A stretch of 64,000 nucleotides of DNA from CAZKBP01 sp964551015 (GTDB taxonomy: Bacteria > Bacteroidota > Bacteroidia > Cytophagales > Microscillaceae): positions 186,001 to 250,000 of the forward strand of contig CAZKBP010000006.1 of NCBI GenBank assembly GCA_964551015.1, written 5' to 3'. Shown one piece after another: positions 8,542-18,320 of the stretch (positions within the stretch are counted from its first letter, which is position 1; each line of letters opens with the position of its first letter). The translations under genes were made by a program, and so were the position numbers. The notes beneath the pieces are model-generated. The model worked only from the letters and a program-made list of their open reading frames with translations, was not told the DNA's origin and did not search any database.

Positions 8542-9408
8542 ATGAATTATTTTTTAGAAACCAAAAGAGGAAAATTTCACCTGAGAGACAATCAGCAGGG
8601 CTACCCCATTTTGATGGTTCACGGCTGGCCAGAGAGTGCTTACTGCTGGGAGGCGGTACTTCCGCATATGGATGAGCATTGGAGATTAATCCGACCAGAT
8701 ACACGAGGCATGGGAGATAGCGAACGTAGCTTAGCTTTGGACGCTTATCTCAAACAAGAACTTGCTCAGGATCTCCTAAGCCTGATGGATGAATTAGAAA
8801 TTGACCAGTTCGGATTAGTCGGGCACGATTGGGGAGGGGTGATTGCACAAGAGGTAGCCTTAGCCGCCCCTGAGCGAGTAAAGAGATTGGCTCTTATGAA
8901 TATCATTGTGATTAATAATGAAAAAGGGAATCTAGAAGCCAAAGAAGCACTCAAAACCAAAGGTTACACCGCAAATTGGTATCAAACCTTTCAGCAACAA
9001 ACAGATTTGCCGGAGGCTATGATTCCCAACAACGAAGAAGTATGGCTGAGGCATTTTCTGAAGATGGCCAAGCAACGGCCTTTTCCCGAAGAAGCGGTAC
9101 AAGAATATGTACGTACCTTCAAAATACCCCATACTGCCACCACCAGTGCCAATTATTACCGAGCTTTATATCAAGATATGAAACGCTGGGCTACGCTGGG
9201 AAATGAGGTCTTTCAGATGCCTGGTTTGTATATTCACGGGGTGCGCGACATCGTGATTATTCCCGAATATCTCAATCATATTGAAGCCTGCTTCAAAAAT
9301 GGCGAGGTAGAAATAGTCCGCTTGGACGTGGGGCACTATGTGCAAGAAGAGGCTCCTGCTGAGGTAGGCCAGGCACTTAATCGCTTTTTCCGACCTTTGA
9401 TTTCTTGA
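8542..9408 (+). CDS. Alpha/beta hydrolase of the epoxide hydrolase type
   Basis: This is a 288-residue cytoplasmic alpha/beta-hydrolase. The oxyanion-hole motif HGWPES lies near residue 27. The nucleophile elbow GHDWGG places Asp96 where epoxide hydrolases and haloalkane dehalogenases have their catalytic Asp. The acid is probably the Asp in GVRDIVI and the base is the His in VGHYVQEEAP near 267. The cap-domain segment NYYRALYQDM supplies a Tyr of the kind that activates the epoxide ring. The HGxP motif and cap Tyr favour an epoxide hydrolase over a dehalogenase. The substrate is unknown. The gene is monocistronic, flanked by long gaps on both sides. Confidence 0.85.
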   Translation: MNYFLETKRGKFHLRDNQQGYPILMVHGWPESAYCWEAVLPHMDEHWRLIRPDTRGMGDSERSLALDAYLKQELAQDLLSLMDELEIDQFGLVGHDWGGVIAQEVALAAPERVKRLALMNIIVINNEKGNLEAKEALKTKGYTANWYQTFQQQTDLPEAMIPNNEEVWLRHFLKMAKQRPFPEEAVQEYVRTFKIPHTATTSANYYRALYQDMKRWATLGNEVFQMPGLYIHGVRDIVIIPEYLNHIEACFKNGEVEIVRLDVGHYVQEEAPAEVGQALNRFFRPLIS

Positions 9409-10380
9409 CTTTTTGGATGAAATGTTGAGTATCTGGGCATTAAAATACGAGAGAAAATGATCCAGCCAGTCGTCACAGAAGGCTCAACCACGTTTTCTCC
9501 TTCGTCGCCACATCAAATCCTATTTGAAGGTAGAGGAAACTACCGCCTCAAAAAGTTTTAGGCAAAGTATGAACCTCTACCTTACTGCTTTCTGCTATAA
9601 TTAACATTAAAATAATACCATTTACGAGCAATCTATTACAAGATAAGATTCTTGACCAGAATCCTAAACTAATCAATCATATTTGGGCAATGATGGGCTT
9701 ATTCACGTGAACCCATCTAAGATAGTAATACTTTAAAAAATTCAAGAATATTTTGTAAGTCGCTTTTTATCAATATTTTACCAGTATCACTTCAGAGAAT
9801 TCTCTTTTTATCGTTTTTTTTGTAATAATTAGGATAGTTTGCAGTAAGCCTTATAAAGACTGCTTTTCAATCATATTTTTTTAGTAGTTCTACCGAATCA
9901 GGTGCGCTATTTATCAAAAATGATGATATTTAATATAAAAATTACATAAGTAATTTGTAAACGTAAAGTAAAGCTTTTAATTTCACATCCAAATTGTGAC
10001 ACCAACAAAAATCTCTTCAACCTTATTCTGTGCAAACATATTTTGCACTTAAGTTTTTGTAAAAAAATATAAGTAATGTTAATTCTACATCCAATTTATT
10101 AAAGGATTGATTGTAAAAATCATTTAAGAGAGGCTACATCAGTCTCTTCAAACCAACAATGATTAGAAACCATGGTCGCAAGAAGAAAAGCATGGAAAAA
10201 CCAAGCTTTAACTACTTCAACTTCATTGCTCATCTCGCCGCTGCTCCGGCATTTAGGTAATGATATGGTTTATCTTTTATTGTCCAGAGGCAGGATTCAA
10301 CTAAACATTAGATTGGTGCATCCTTTGCAGTGCATCTACGCGCAATATACTTATCACTGTTCATCTCAACTCTTCACGCT
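9409..10380. other. Long AT-rich non-coding region upstream of the HYR surface protein
   Basis: In these 972 bases I see no convincing protein gene. Two hairpins stand out: GATTCT/AGAATC at 9647-9663, and GTGCAAA/TTTGCAC at 10030-10048 followed by TTAAGTTTTTG. The second could be a weak terminator or leader structure. The last 300 bases may be an untranslated leader of the large gene at 10381. Short frames here (from 10159 and 10172) lack supporting features. Confidence 0.45.
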
Positions 10381-13300
10381 ATGATCAAAATCTTTACACC
10401 TTCATACAAACTAATTTTTATTTTCTGTAATCTCCTGCTCTTTTGCATGCTTTTGCCATCAGCCCAAGCACAAAACCAAAAATTTGTTTTGGATTGGGAT
10501 GGAGCTCGGATATCACAAGACGATGATTGCACCTTATGTGGAGATGATTATGCTTGCTCTAATGGCTTTGGGCAATGGAATAACGGCGAAAAGACTTTTA
10601 CAGATAGCTTACCGATTGGTGCTATCATTACAAATATCACCGTAGAGGTGTTTTATGCTTGCGCGGGTTCGGCGGTTAGTGTAGAACTCAACGGTGCAAC
10701 CGTAGGCGGTTTTGGAAGAGAAGGAATAGATTGTGAGTGTAATAGTTGCTCGGTATCTTCGGTCAGCTCAAATGAAAGTAACCTACTCAATGCCTACGTG
10801 AAAAACGGTGAAAATACTATCAAACTCAATACAGGAAGTGGTCTTTTCTGTGCCGATAGAGCGATCGTAACCGTTGAGTACACCCTCAACAATATTATCC
10901 AAACGCTCGCCCTACCCTCTACCAAGCTCTGCCCGGGTACGGCCTTTCCCGTCTCCTATCAGGCCACTGGTGCCTTTCCAGAGGGTAATTTATTCAGAGT
11001 AGAGTTATCCGACTCTGGTGGCGTATTTAATCAACACCCCTTAGTCATTGGAAGTGCCACCGGAGTAGCCGCTAGTGGAACCATCGAGGCAATTATCCCC
11101 GCTGGTATTACTTTTGGCCAAGGATATCGGGTAAGAGTCAGAGCCAGTGCTCCTCATGCTTTGGGTAAAAACAATGGCCGTGACCTAATCATAGGCGATA
11201 CCTCAGCTCCTCATATCAAACATCCAGAAGACGTAGTGGTAAGAAGTCAATCGGGAAGTTGTGGCTCTATTGTCAACTACTCAGTGCCTCAGGCGACGGA
11301 TGATTGTGGAAACCCTAATCTACGCCTTGTAGCTGGGTTGGGTAGTGGCTCTTTTTTCCCAGTAGGCATTACCCAAGAAGCTTATGAAGCCATTGACGAT
11401 CAAGGCAATAAGTCCATTTGTAATTTCAATGTAATCGTTTTAGATGATCATCCCCCACAGGCCATATGCAGAAGCTTGGAGTTATTTTTAGACAGTACGG
11501 GACAAGCTACTCTCTCTGTCGACAAATTTGATAATGATAGTAATGATCCTTGCGGTATCAGTAGCAGAACACTCAGCCAAACAAATTTTAGCTGCGAAGA
11601 CCTTGGTGACAAGCTCATTACCCTCACGGTACGCGATCTGGCAGGAAATATAGGTACTTGTCAGGCTAATATAGAGGTATTGGATACACTTTCTCCAGTA
11701 CTTCAAGTTCAAGATATTACTTTATTTTTAAATCAGGAGGGCAAAGCTAGCCTTGACTTTGCGGATATAGATCAAGGGAGTTTTGACAACTGCTCCTTGT
11801 CTGAAATTAACATTGCTCAAACTGCATTTAGCCTTACCGATGTAGGAATTAACACGGTGGAGGTTTCTATCCAAGACGCTCAGGGAAACTCGAGCAAACA
11901 GCAAATTCAAGTAGAGGTAAAAGATACGATCTCTCCTGAGCTCATTTGTCGTGAGCTTGAAATTTTTCTAGATGAGAATGGTCTGGCCAATGTGAATGCC
12001 TCTGAGATAACGGAAATTGGCGAAGAAAATATTACTTTGAGTCTGAGCAAAGATACATTTACCTGTGAAGAGCTCGGTACGAATACCGTCAAGCTCACCG
12101 CCCGGGATGAGAGAGGAAACACGAGCGAATGCACAGCCAACATTCAAGTCTCCGATTCTATTTCTCCAAAAATACTTTGTCCAGAAGACTTATTCTTCGT
12201 AGCAGATGCTGATGCCTGTGGTGCCACGGTTGCGATTGCATCACCCCAAGTAAGCGATAATTGTGGCATTGCTCGTGTATTCAATGATTTTAATCAAAGT
12301 AATGACGCCAGTGATTTCTATCCAGTAGGTATTACCTCCGTTACTTGGTGGGTAGAAGATTTGGCTGGTAATCTAGATGCTTGTACCTTCCAAGTCATTG
12401 TAGAAGACACCTTAGCTCCTTCGGTAAATAATTGCCCCGCTGATATCCGAGTAATAGCTCCCAAAGATAGCTCAGGAGCGGTAGTCTCCTGGCTACCTCC
12501 AAGTTTCCAAGACAACTGCCCCGATTGGAGCGTAACGGCTAGTCATAGCTCCGGTAGCTTTTTCCCGATTGGCCTCACCCAAGTTACTTACCAAGCCACC
12601 GACCAAGCGGGCAATGAACGTCTTTGCGAATTCAAAATTGAGGTGGCAGAGTTCGGGCTGTCTATCAACAGCTTTTCACTGATTGACGCCTCCCAGAATT
12701 TGGTATTAGGGCCACTTCAAGAGGGCGATACGATTAATTTGGGCGATATTTCTTCCGAAACGATCAACATTGTAGCCAATACTTTCCCTCAAAAGGTAGG
12801 TAGTGTAGCACTTTCCCTTGATGGGCCTGAGTCTTATGAACAAACGGAAAATTTCCCCCCCTATGCTCTGTTTGGTGATTTTCCTTTTGGCGAATTCATT
12901 GGAGATTTATTAAAAGCAGGTGCTTACACCGTTACGGCGACTCCCTATCCTGAGCCCGAAGCACAAGGAGAAGCAGGTATCACCAAGAGCCTACAGTTTT
13001 ATGTGAGTGAAAATTACTACGCTTCTTTTCAAGTGGAAGGAGAAGGAGAAGTTCTGATTCTTAATGAGCAGGAGAATTATGCACGTGGTTCAGATGTCAT
13101 CGCGCAAGTGTTTCCAGCAGAAGGTTACCGTTTTGTGCATTGGGTAAATGAAGCAGGCATTGTAGTAGGTAATACCAACCCCGCTCCTTTCCAAGTGTAC
13201 AGGAATTTTACTTTTACTGCCGTCTTAGAGCCTATTCCTGACCTCCAAGTAGACCGCTTTGTGCTCATAGATGCCCTGACTGGAGAAGAAATAAGTACCA

Positions 13301-14598
13301 TCGAGGACGGAAGTCAATTAGTCATCGAGAATCTTGCACAGAGAAAGTTTAATATCGAGGCTTTCACTTCGCCCGATACCGTAGGTAGCCTTGATTTTAG
13401 ATTAGGTGGGGCCATCCAAAACTTTAAACGTGAAAATAAGGCTCCCTACCGATTGTTTGATGATTCTGGGGAAACGCTGATAGCAGGTAATTATACTTTA
13501 GAAGGCGTTCCTTACACGGAATCCAGAGGAGGAGGAAGTGCCGGCTATACCCGCCGTATTGAATTTGAGTTGAAAGAACCTGCCCCCATCCGAGTTACCA
13601 AGCTACTTCTGATAGACGCTAGCCAAGATCGGGTCATTCAAGAATTACTTCCAGGTACTGAGATTCCTCTCCAGCAGATTACTCAGACCGAACTCAGCAT
13701 AGAAGCGATTACCGAACCAGCCAAGGTCGGCAGTGTACAAATAAAACTGACAGGCCCTGTAAATCAAACTCAACTGGAGAGTAACGCTCCTTATACGCTT
13801 TTTGGTGATGCTTCTACAGCAGATTATTTTGGAAAGGCCTTCTTTGCAGGTTCATACACCGTATCAGCAACTCCCTACACAGAAAAAAGTGGCTCAGGAG
13901 AAATCGGTTACACTTCTACCCTCACTTTCCAGATTACGGCCAATCCGAGTGTGGAGGCCGTACAAGTAGTGAATGCTAGTGATGGAGCCATAAAAACGCC
14001 ACTTACCGAAGGCGATACGATTTATCTCGCCGAATCAGAGGCCATTAGTATCCGAGCACTTTCTAATACTGCCGGCAGTATCGCCTTCGAGTTGGCAGAC
14101 GCTCAAGGAAATATTTTAGTTGATCGGGCAGAGAGTGTCCGTCCTTTTAGCCTACTAGGTGATCAGAATGGGCAAAGTTATACCCCTTGGATGCCTAATC
14201 CGGGAGTTTACACCTTGACTCTTACTCCTTTTGGCGAAAGCCGCCGCCAAGGAGAGCCAGGCTCATCAACCATCATCAATTTTGTGGTACAAACAGAAGC
14301 GGTTAGCAGCTTATCAGAACCAGATGCGCCTGCCCTATCCGTCCTCCAAATGCACCCCAATCCCTTGCGAGGTACTCGTCTGCAACTTGATTTTAATCAA
14401 ACTCTGCAAGGTAAATACCTGCTCAAAATTCAAACCCAGCAAGGCACAGTGATTCATCAAGAAAGCACGGAAATCAAAGAACCTTCACGATGGATTGAAC
14501 TACGTCGCATTCCTTCTGGCTTAAACCAAGGGGTGTATTTCGTGATCATTGAGTCGGAGAACCAGCCCAGGTTGATGAAAAGAATTGTGAAATATTAA
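10381..14598 (+). CDS. Large secreted HYR-domain protein with T9SS sorting domain
   Basis: This 1405-residue protein is predicted to be surface-exposed or secreted. The ATG at 10381 starts a good signal peptide ending in LLPSAQAQ; an upstream in-frame start would spoil it. A Cys-rich N-terminal domain (about 30-180) may bind a ligand. HYR (hyalin-type, Ig-like) repeats follow (about 275-755), with recurring DxxxPxxxCP, VDNCG-like and GNxxxC motifs. Next come four divergent modules of about 120 residues, around 758-876, 957-1063, 1067-1190 and 1192-1303. They share IDAS, KVGS and APYxLFGD patterns. An InlB-B-like repeat (about 880-953, ending GYRFVHWVNEAG) lies between the first two. The C-terminal 90 residues (MHPNPLRG to LMKRIVKY) form a type A T9SS sorting domain. 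A role in adhesion is inferred. Confidence 0.9.
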   Translation: MIKIFTPSYKLIFIFCNLLLFCMLLPSAQAQNQKFVLDWDGARISQDDDCTLCGDDYACSNGFGQWNNGEKTFTDSLPIGAIITNITVEVFYACAGSAVSVELNGATVGGFGREGIDCECNSCSVSSVSSNESNLLNAYVKNGENTIKLNTGSGLFCADRAIVTVEYTLNNIIQTLALPSTKLCPGTAFPVSYQATGAFPEGNLFRVELSDSGGVFNQHPLVIGSATGVAASGTIEAIIPAGITFGQGYRVRVRASAPHALGKNNGRDLIIGDTSAPHIKHPEDVVVRSQSGSCGSIVNYSVPQATDDCGNPNLRLVAGLGSGSFFPVGITQEAYEAIDDQGNKSICNFNVIVLDDHPPQAICRSLELFLDSTGQATLSVDKFDNDSNDPCGISSRTLSQTNFSCEDLGDKLITLTVRDLAGNIGTCQANIEVLDTLSPVLQVQDITLFLNQEGKASLDFADIDQGSFDNCSLSEINIAQTAFSLTDVGINTVEVSIQDAQGNSSKQQIQVEVKDTISPELICRELEIFLDENGLANVNASEITEIGEENITLSLSKDTFTCEELGTNTVKLTARDERGNTSECTANIQVSDSISPKILCPEDLFFVADADACGATVAIASPQVSDNCGIARVFNDFNQSNDASDFYPVGITSVTWWVEDLAGNLDACTFQVIVEDTLAPSVNNCPADIRVIAPKDSSGAVVSWLPPSFQDNCPDWSVTASHSSGSFFPIGLTQVTYQATDQAGNERLCEFKIEVAEFGLSINSFSLIDASQNLVLGPLQEGDTINLGDISSETINIVANTFPQKVGSVALSLDGPESYEQTENFPPYALFGDFPFGEFIGDLLKAGAYTVTATPYPEPEAQGEAGITKSLQFYVSENYYASFQVEGEGEVLILNEQENYARGSDVIAQVFPAEGYRFVHWVNEAGIVVGNTNPAPFQVYRNFTFTAVLEPIPDLQVDRFVLIDALTGEEISTIEDGSQLVIENLAQRKFNIEAFTSPDTVGSLDFRLGGAIQNFKRENKAPYRLFDDSGETLIAGNYTLEGVPYTESRGGGSAGYTRRIEFELKEPAPIRVTKLLLIDASQDRVIQELLPGTEIPLQQITQTELSIEAITEPAKVGSVQIKLTGPVNQTQLESNAPYTLFGDASTADYFGKAFFAGSYTVSATPYTEKSGSGEIGYTSTLTFQITANPSVEAVQVVNASDGAIKTPLTEGDTIYLAESEAISIRALSNTAGSIAFELADAQGNILVDRAESVRPFSLLGDQNGQSYTPWMPNPGVYTLTLTPFGESRRQGEPGSSTIINFVVQTEAVSSLSEPDAPALSVLQMHPNPLRGTRLQLDFNQTLQGKYLLKIQTQQGTVIHQESTEIKEPSRWIELRRIPSGLNQGVYFVIIESENQPRLMKRIVKY

Positions 14599-14614
14599 AA
14601 AGAGTAGTTAACTT

Positions 14615-15847
14615 TTAGAAAAAGAAAATATAAGTGATAAAAATCGCGGAGGTTAGTCCAATCAAGTCAGCCAGCAAGCCCGCCGTAGCTGCGTAACGCG
14701 TCTGTTTGATATTGACTGAACCAAAGTAGATGGCTAAAATGTAAAGCGTCGTATCAGTTGTGCCCTGAAAGACACAGGCCAATTTACCCATAAAAGAATC
14801 TGGCCCATAAGTCTTCATAATATCCAGCATCATTCCCGAAGAACCACTACCCGAAAGCGGTTTCAAGAAAGCCACAGGTAAGGCAAAGGTAAACTCGCCA
14901 TTAATGTGAAAATACTCGAAGACACTTTCTAAACCCTTCGTAATCAAACCCAAAGCACCTGCTTCCCGAAATACGCCAATGGCAATCAGAATTCCTACTA
15001 GGTAAGGAATAATCTTTACCGCTACATCAAAGCCGTCTTTCGCTCCTTCTATGAAGGCTTCGTAGATATTGACCCGTTGAATCAGTGCTAAGACAATAAA
15101 AAAGATAATAATGGAGAAGAGCAAAACATTACTCACCAAGTTAGAAACCAAACTAATCTGCGCTTCTGGCAGTGTCGAGAAATAATAAATCGTGATGCCA
15201 ATAAAACCTAAAATAACGGAAAGATAGAGCAGAAAAACAGGATCAAACAAATTGATCTTCTGAATGACGGCCACGATAATCATGCCCGATAAAGCCGTAA
15301 CCGTGGTGGAGAGTAGAATAGGAATAAAAATATCCGATGGATTCTCAGCACCCAACTGGGTGCGATATACCAAAATGGTCAGTGGAATCAAGGTAAGCCC
15401 CGTGGTATTCAATACCGCGAACATAATCTGTGCGTTAGAAGCCGTGTCTGGTGTTTTATTGAGAGTTTGCATCTCGCGCATGGCTTTGATGCCGAGAGGA
15501 GTTCCCGCATTTACCAAACCTAACATATTGGCAGAAAGCTTCAAGAAAATTGGCGTAATGGCCGGATGATTTTTAGGGATTTCGGGGAAAAGCCTCTGGA
15601 AAAATGGCCCAAATACAAAGGTAAGCAGTTTGACAATGCCTGCTCGCTCCCCGATTTTCATAATGCCTAGCCACATCGCCATCGCCCCTGTCAAGCCGAT
15701 GGCTAGCTCAAAAGCCGTTTCCGAAGAGCTAAACGTGGATTCTACCAATCTCTTAAAGATTTCAGTATCTCCATAGATAATCAACTGAAAAGTAGCGATG
15801 GAATAAGCAATCAGAAAGAAGGCAATCCAAATGTAGTTTAATGCCAT
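14615..15847 (-). CDS. Fused SpmA/SpmB-like nucleoside-recognition (Gate) membrane protein
   Basis: This 410-residue polytopic membrane protein has about ten hydrophobic helices. The N-terminal half resembles SpmA (AIGLTGAMAMWLGIMKIGERAG, then NAGTPLGIKAMREM). The C-terminal half resembles SpmB (AFIEGAKDGFDVAVKIIPYL, then FLKPLSGSGSSGMM and FQGTTDTTLYILA). Together these are two Gate (nucleoside recognition) domains. In Bacillus the separate proteins act in spore-core dehydration. In non-sporulating Bacteroidota the single-chain version is common and its transport substrate is unknown. The gene converges on the HYR protein with only 16 bases between stops and is transcribed alone. Confidence 0.88.
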   Translation of the reverse strand: MALNYIWIAFFLIAYSIATFQLIIYGDTEIFKRLVESTFSSSETAFELAIGLTGAMAMWLGIMKIGERAGIVKLLTFVFGPFFQRLFPEIPKNHPAITPIFLKLSANMLGLVNAGTPLGIKAMREMQTLNKTPDTASNAQIMFAVLNTTGLTLIPLTILVYRTQLGAENPSDIFIPILLSTTVTALSGMIIVAVIQKINLFDPVFLLYLSVILGFIGITIYYFSTLPEAQISLVSNLVSNVLLFSIIIFFIVLALIQRVNIYEAFIEGAKDGFDVAVKIIPYLVGILIAIGVFREAGALGLITKGLESVFEYFHINGEFTFALPVAFLKPLSGSGSSGMMLDIMKTYGPDSFMGKLACVFQGTTDTTLYILAIYFGSVNIKQTRYAATAGLLADLIGLTSAIFITYIFFF

Positions 15848-16089
15848 GAGAGTGGGTAGTTTGAATGCATCAGCCGCCTTTTCACTTTACATCACCAATA
15901 TAGGAATTTAATCGTTGGCAAGAGAATTTTTACCAAAATTTAGCTCCTCTATTCATTTTGCGCCAGATGGTCTTTATTCTTATTCAGGAGGTAAATGTTC
16001 CGCCTAAAACTTAACCTGCCAAAGTGGCATATTTACCCGATTTGGAACAGGTTTTGAAATTTTGTCTTAAAATTTAAACAGCGAAAACT

Positions 16090-17907
16090 ATGCAAGAAAA
16101 AGGAACTATATCGGTTAATACGGAAAATATTTTTCCGATCATCAAGAAATTCTTATATTCTGACCACGAAATATTCCTACGCGAACTCGTTTCCAACGCC
16201 GTAGATGCTACCCAAAAGATCAAAAGACTAGCTTCTCTAGGCGAATATCAAGGTGAATTAGGCGATCTCAAAGTACAAGTTACTTTCAATGAGGAGGCCA
16301 AAACCATTACCATTAGCGATAATGGGATCGGGATGACCGCCGAAGAAATCAAGAAATACATCAATCAAGTAGCCTTCTCGGGAGCAGCCGAATTTGTAGA
16401 AAAGTACAAAGAGCAAGATGCCAAGGAAATCATCGGTAAGTTTGGTCTGGGCTTCTACTCGGCTTTCATGGTATCTAGCAAGGTGCGCTTGATTACCAAA
16501 TCCCATCAAGATGAGAGTGAAGCCGTGGAGTGGGTCTGCGAAGGCGATACCTCTTTTGAAATCATGCCCGCCGTCCGCAAAGAGCGCGGTACGGATGTGA
16601 TTCTCCATATCGCCGAAGACTCGGAAGAATTTTTAGACAAATTTCGCCTGCAAGGAATTTTGGATAAATATGCCAAATTCTTACCCGTTCCTATTGAATT
16701 TGAGGGCGAGAAAATCAACGATACCGCTCCCATCTGGACGAAATCGCCCAGCGACCTTAGCGATGAAGATTACCTGAAATTCTACAAGGAGCTTTACCCC
16801 ATGTCGCCCGATCCGCTCTTCTGGATTCATCTAAATGTAGATTATCCTTTCGAGCTAACGGGTATTCTCTATATCCCCAAGGTGACTAATGCCAATGACA
16901 TGAATAAAGAAAAAATTCATCTTTATTCTCGTCAGGTTTTTATTACAGATGAAGTCAAAGACATTGTACCCGAATTCTTAATGTTGCTGCACGGAGTGAT
17001 TGACTCTCCTGATATTCCATTAAACGTATCTCGAAGCTTCCTGCAATCTGATAGCAATGTGAAGAAAATCAATAGCTACGTTACCAAAAAAGTAGCGGAC
17101 AAGCTTCATGAACTTTTCAAAAACAAGCGGGAAGAATTCGAGCAAAAATGGGAAAGCATCGGCCTTTTTGTCAAGTACGGCGTGATCGCAGATGAGAAAT
17201 TCTATGAAAAAGCCAAGGATTTCTGCTTACTCAAAAATATGGAGGATAAATTTTTTACCTTTGACGAGTATCGTGAGCATATTCAGGCCAACCAGACCGA
17301 TAAGGATGAAAATGTGATCTTTATCTATACCTCCGACCCCGAAAAGCAAAGTACTTACATCCAATCAGCCAAGAAGAAAGGCTACGATGTCCTCAAACTC
17401 AACGACGGTCTGATTGATAATCACTTTGTTTCTGCTCTCGAGAGTAAATTGGAAAAAGTGTCCCTCAAACGCGTAGACTCCGAAACCGTAGACAAACTCG
17501 TGGATACGGGCATTGCCGCCGAGAGCGTCCTTTCCGAAGATGAAAGCACAAAACTCAAAGAAATATTTGAGAAAGTACTAGATAATAAGACGCTGACCAT
17601 CAACGTGGAAGCCTTGCCTACCGACGAACTCCCCGTGGTGATTACGCTGCCCGAATTTATGCGCCGCATGAAAGATATGGCCGCTACCAACGGGATGGCC
17701 GCCATGATGGGCAATATGCCCCAGCAACTCAACGTGGCCGTCAATGGCAACCACGAGATCAGTCAAAAAATTCTCAAAACCGAAAACGAAGAAGAGCAAT
17801 CCAAGTTAGTACTTCAAGTTTATGATTTGGCTTTGCTTTCGCAGAATATGCTGGCTGGCGATAGCCTCAGCCGTTTTATTCAGCGCAGTGTAGAGCTCGT
17901 CGGATAA
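16090..17907 (+). CDS. htpG: Molecular chaperone HtpG (Hsp90)
   Basis: This 605-residue cytoplasmic ATP-dependent chaperone of the Hsp90 family helps mature client proteins under stress. The N-terminal GHKL ATPase domain shows FLRELVSNAVDA, SDNGIGM, the lid segment near INQVAFSG, and GKFGLGFYSAFMV. The middle domain includes LYSRQVFITDE, ending around residue 310 with PLNVSRSFLQSD. The C-terminal dimerisation domain is present. Total length is slightly under the usual 620-630 residues for the family, which is normal for Bacteroidota. The gene is monocistronic and a strong terminator follows. Confidence 0.97.
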   Translation: MQEKGTISVNTENIFPIIKKFLYSDHEIFLRELVSNAVDATQKIKRLASLGEYQGELGDLKVQVTFNEEAKTITISDNGIGMTAEEIKKYINQVAFSGAAEFVEKYKEQDAKEIIGKFGLGFYSAFMVSSKVRLITKSHQDESEAVEWVCEGDTSFEIMPAVRKERGTDVILHIAEDSEEFLDKFRLQGILDKYAKFLPVPIEFEGEKINDTAPIWTKSPSDLSDEDYLKFYKELYPMSPDPLFWIHLNVDYPFELTGILYIPKVTNANDMNKEKIHLYSRQVFITDEVKDIVPEFLMLLHGVIDSPDIPLNVSRSFLQSDSNVKKINSYVTKKVADKLHELFKNKREEFEQKWESIGLFVKYGVIADEKFYEKAKDFCLLKNMEDKFFTFDEYREHIQANQTDKDENVIFIYTSDPEKQSTYIQSAKKKGYDVLKLNDGLIDNHFVSALESKLEKVSLKRVDSETVDKLVDTGIAAESVLSEDESTKLKEIFEKVLDNKTLTINVEALPTDELPVVITLPEFMRRMKDMAATNGMAAMMGNMPQQLNVAVNGNHEISQKILKTENEEEQSKLVLQVYDLALLSQNMLAGDSLSRFIQRSVELVG

Positions 17908-18320
17908 AACTTGTAGCTCCGAAGCATTAACTTCGGCAGTTTAGTAAATAACACGCTTATCAAGCCCGAAACTGGAGTTTAAGCGTGTTATTTTTATTTT
18001 TTTATAAATTGAAGAGAGAAAAATAAACGTTACGAATGATCATCTCATCTACACGAGCATCAAAGCACCACGCAAACACCAGCGTGTCCTTACTCAATTC
18101 AGTGGTGAACTCTATTTGCCTTATTAAAGAGCAGAAAGTTAGCTTAGAGCCTTTCTCCGAAGCCATGATGAGCAAAAGCCACTGATTATTCTTAGATATT
18201 AATCAAACTAGCTCTAATCTTAGCTTTTCCCCTCCTAAAAAATCTTTATCTTGCTTTTATTTTGTCAATGCTTTTAACTTTTGGCTTCTCCAAAAGGTTA
18301 GCTAAGCTAAACTCAGGTTT
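17908..18320. other. Intergenic region with repeat hairpins and htpG terminator
   Basis: This 413-base gap starts with a hairpin, CCGAAG (17919-17924) with CTTCGG (17931-17936). The terminator at 17947-18003 follows, with CCGAAACTGGAGTTT (17966-17980) mostly inside its loop. Both elements recur near 34156-34208. No gene is visible in the remaining 300 bases, which probably hold the promoter of the ABC fusion gene. Confidence 0.5.
17947..18003 (+). terminator. Intrinsic terminator of htpG
   Basis: AATAACACGCTTA (17947-17959) and TAAGCGTGTTATT (17980-17992) form a perfect 13-bp stem with a 20-base loop. A long T-rich tail follows (17991-18003). Confidence 0.85.

Noticed and set aside
10159..10260. 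33-codon frame before the HYR gene
   Set aside because: Very short, no conserved motif. It could be a leader peptide, but nothing supports it.
10172..10384. 70-codon frame upstream of the HYR protein
   Set aside because: It lies in the AT-rich leader, overlaps the real start and lacks coding character.
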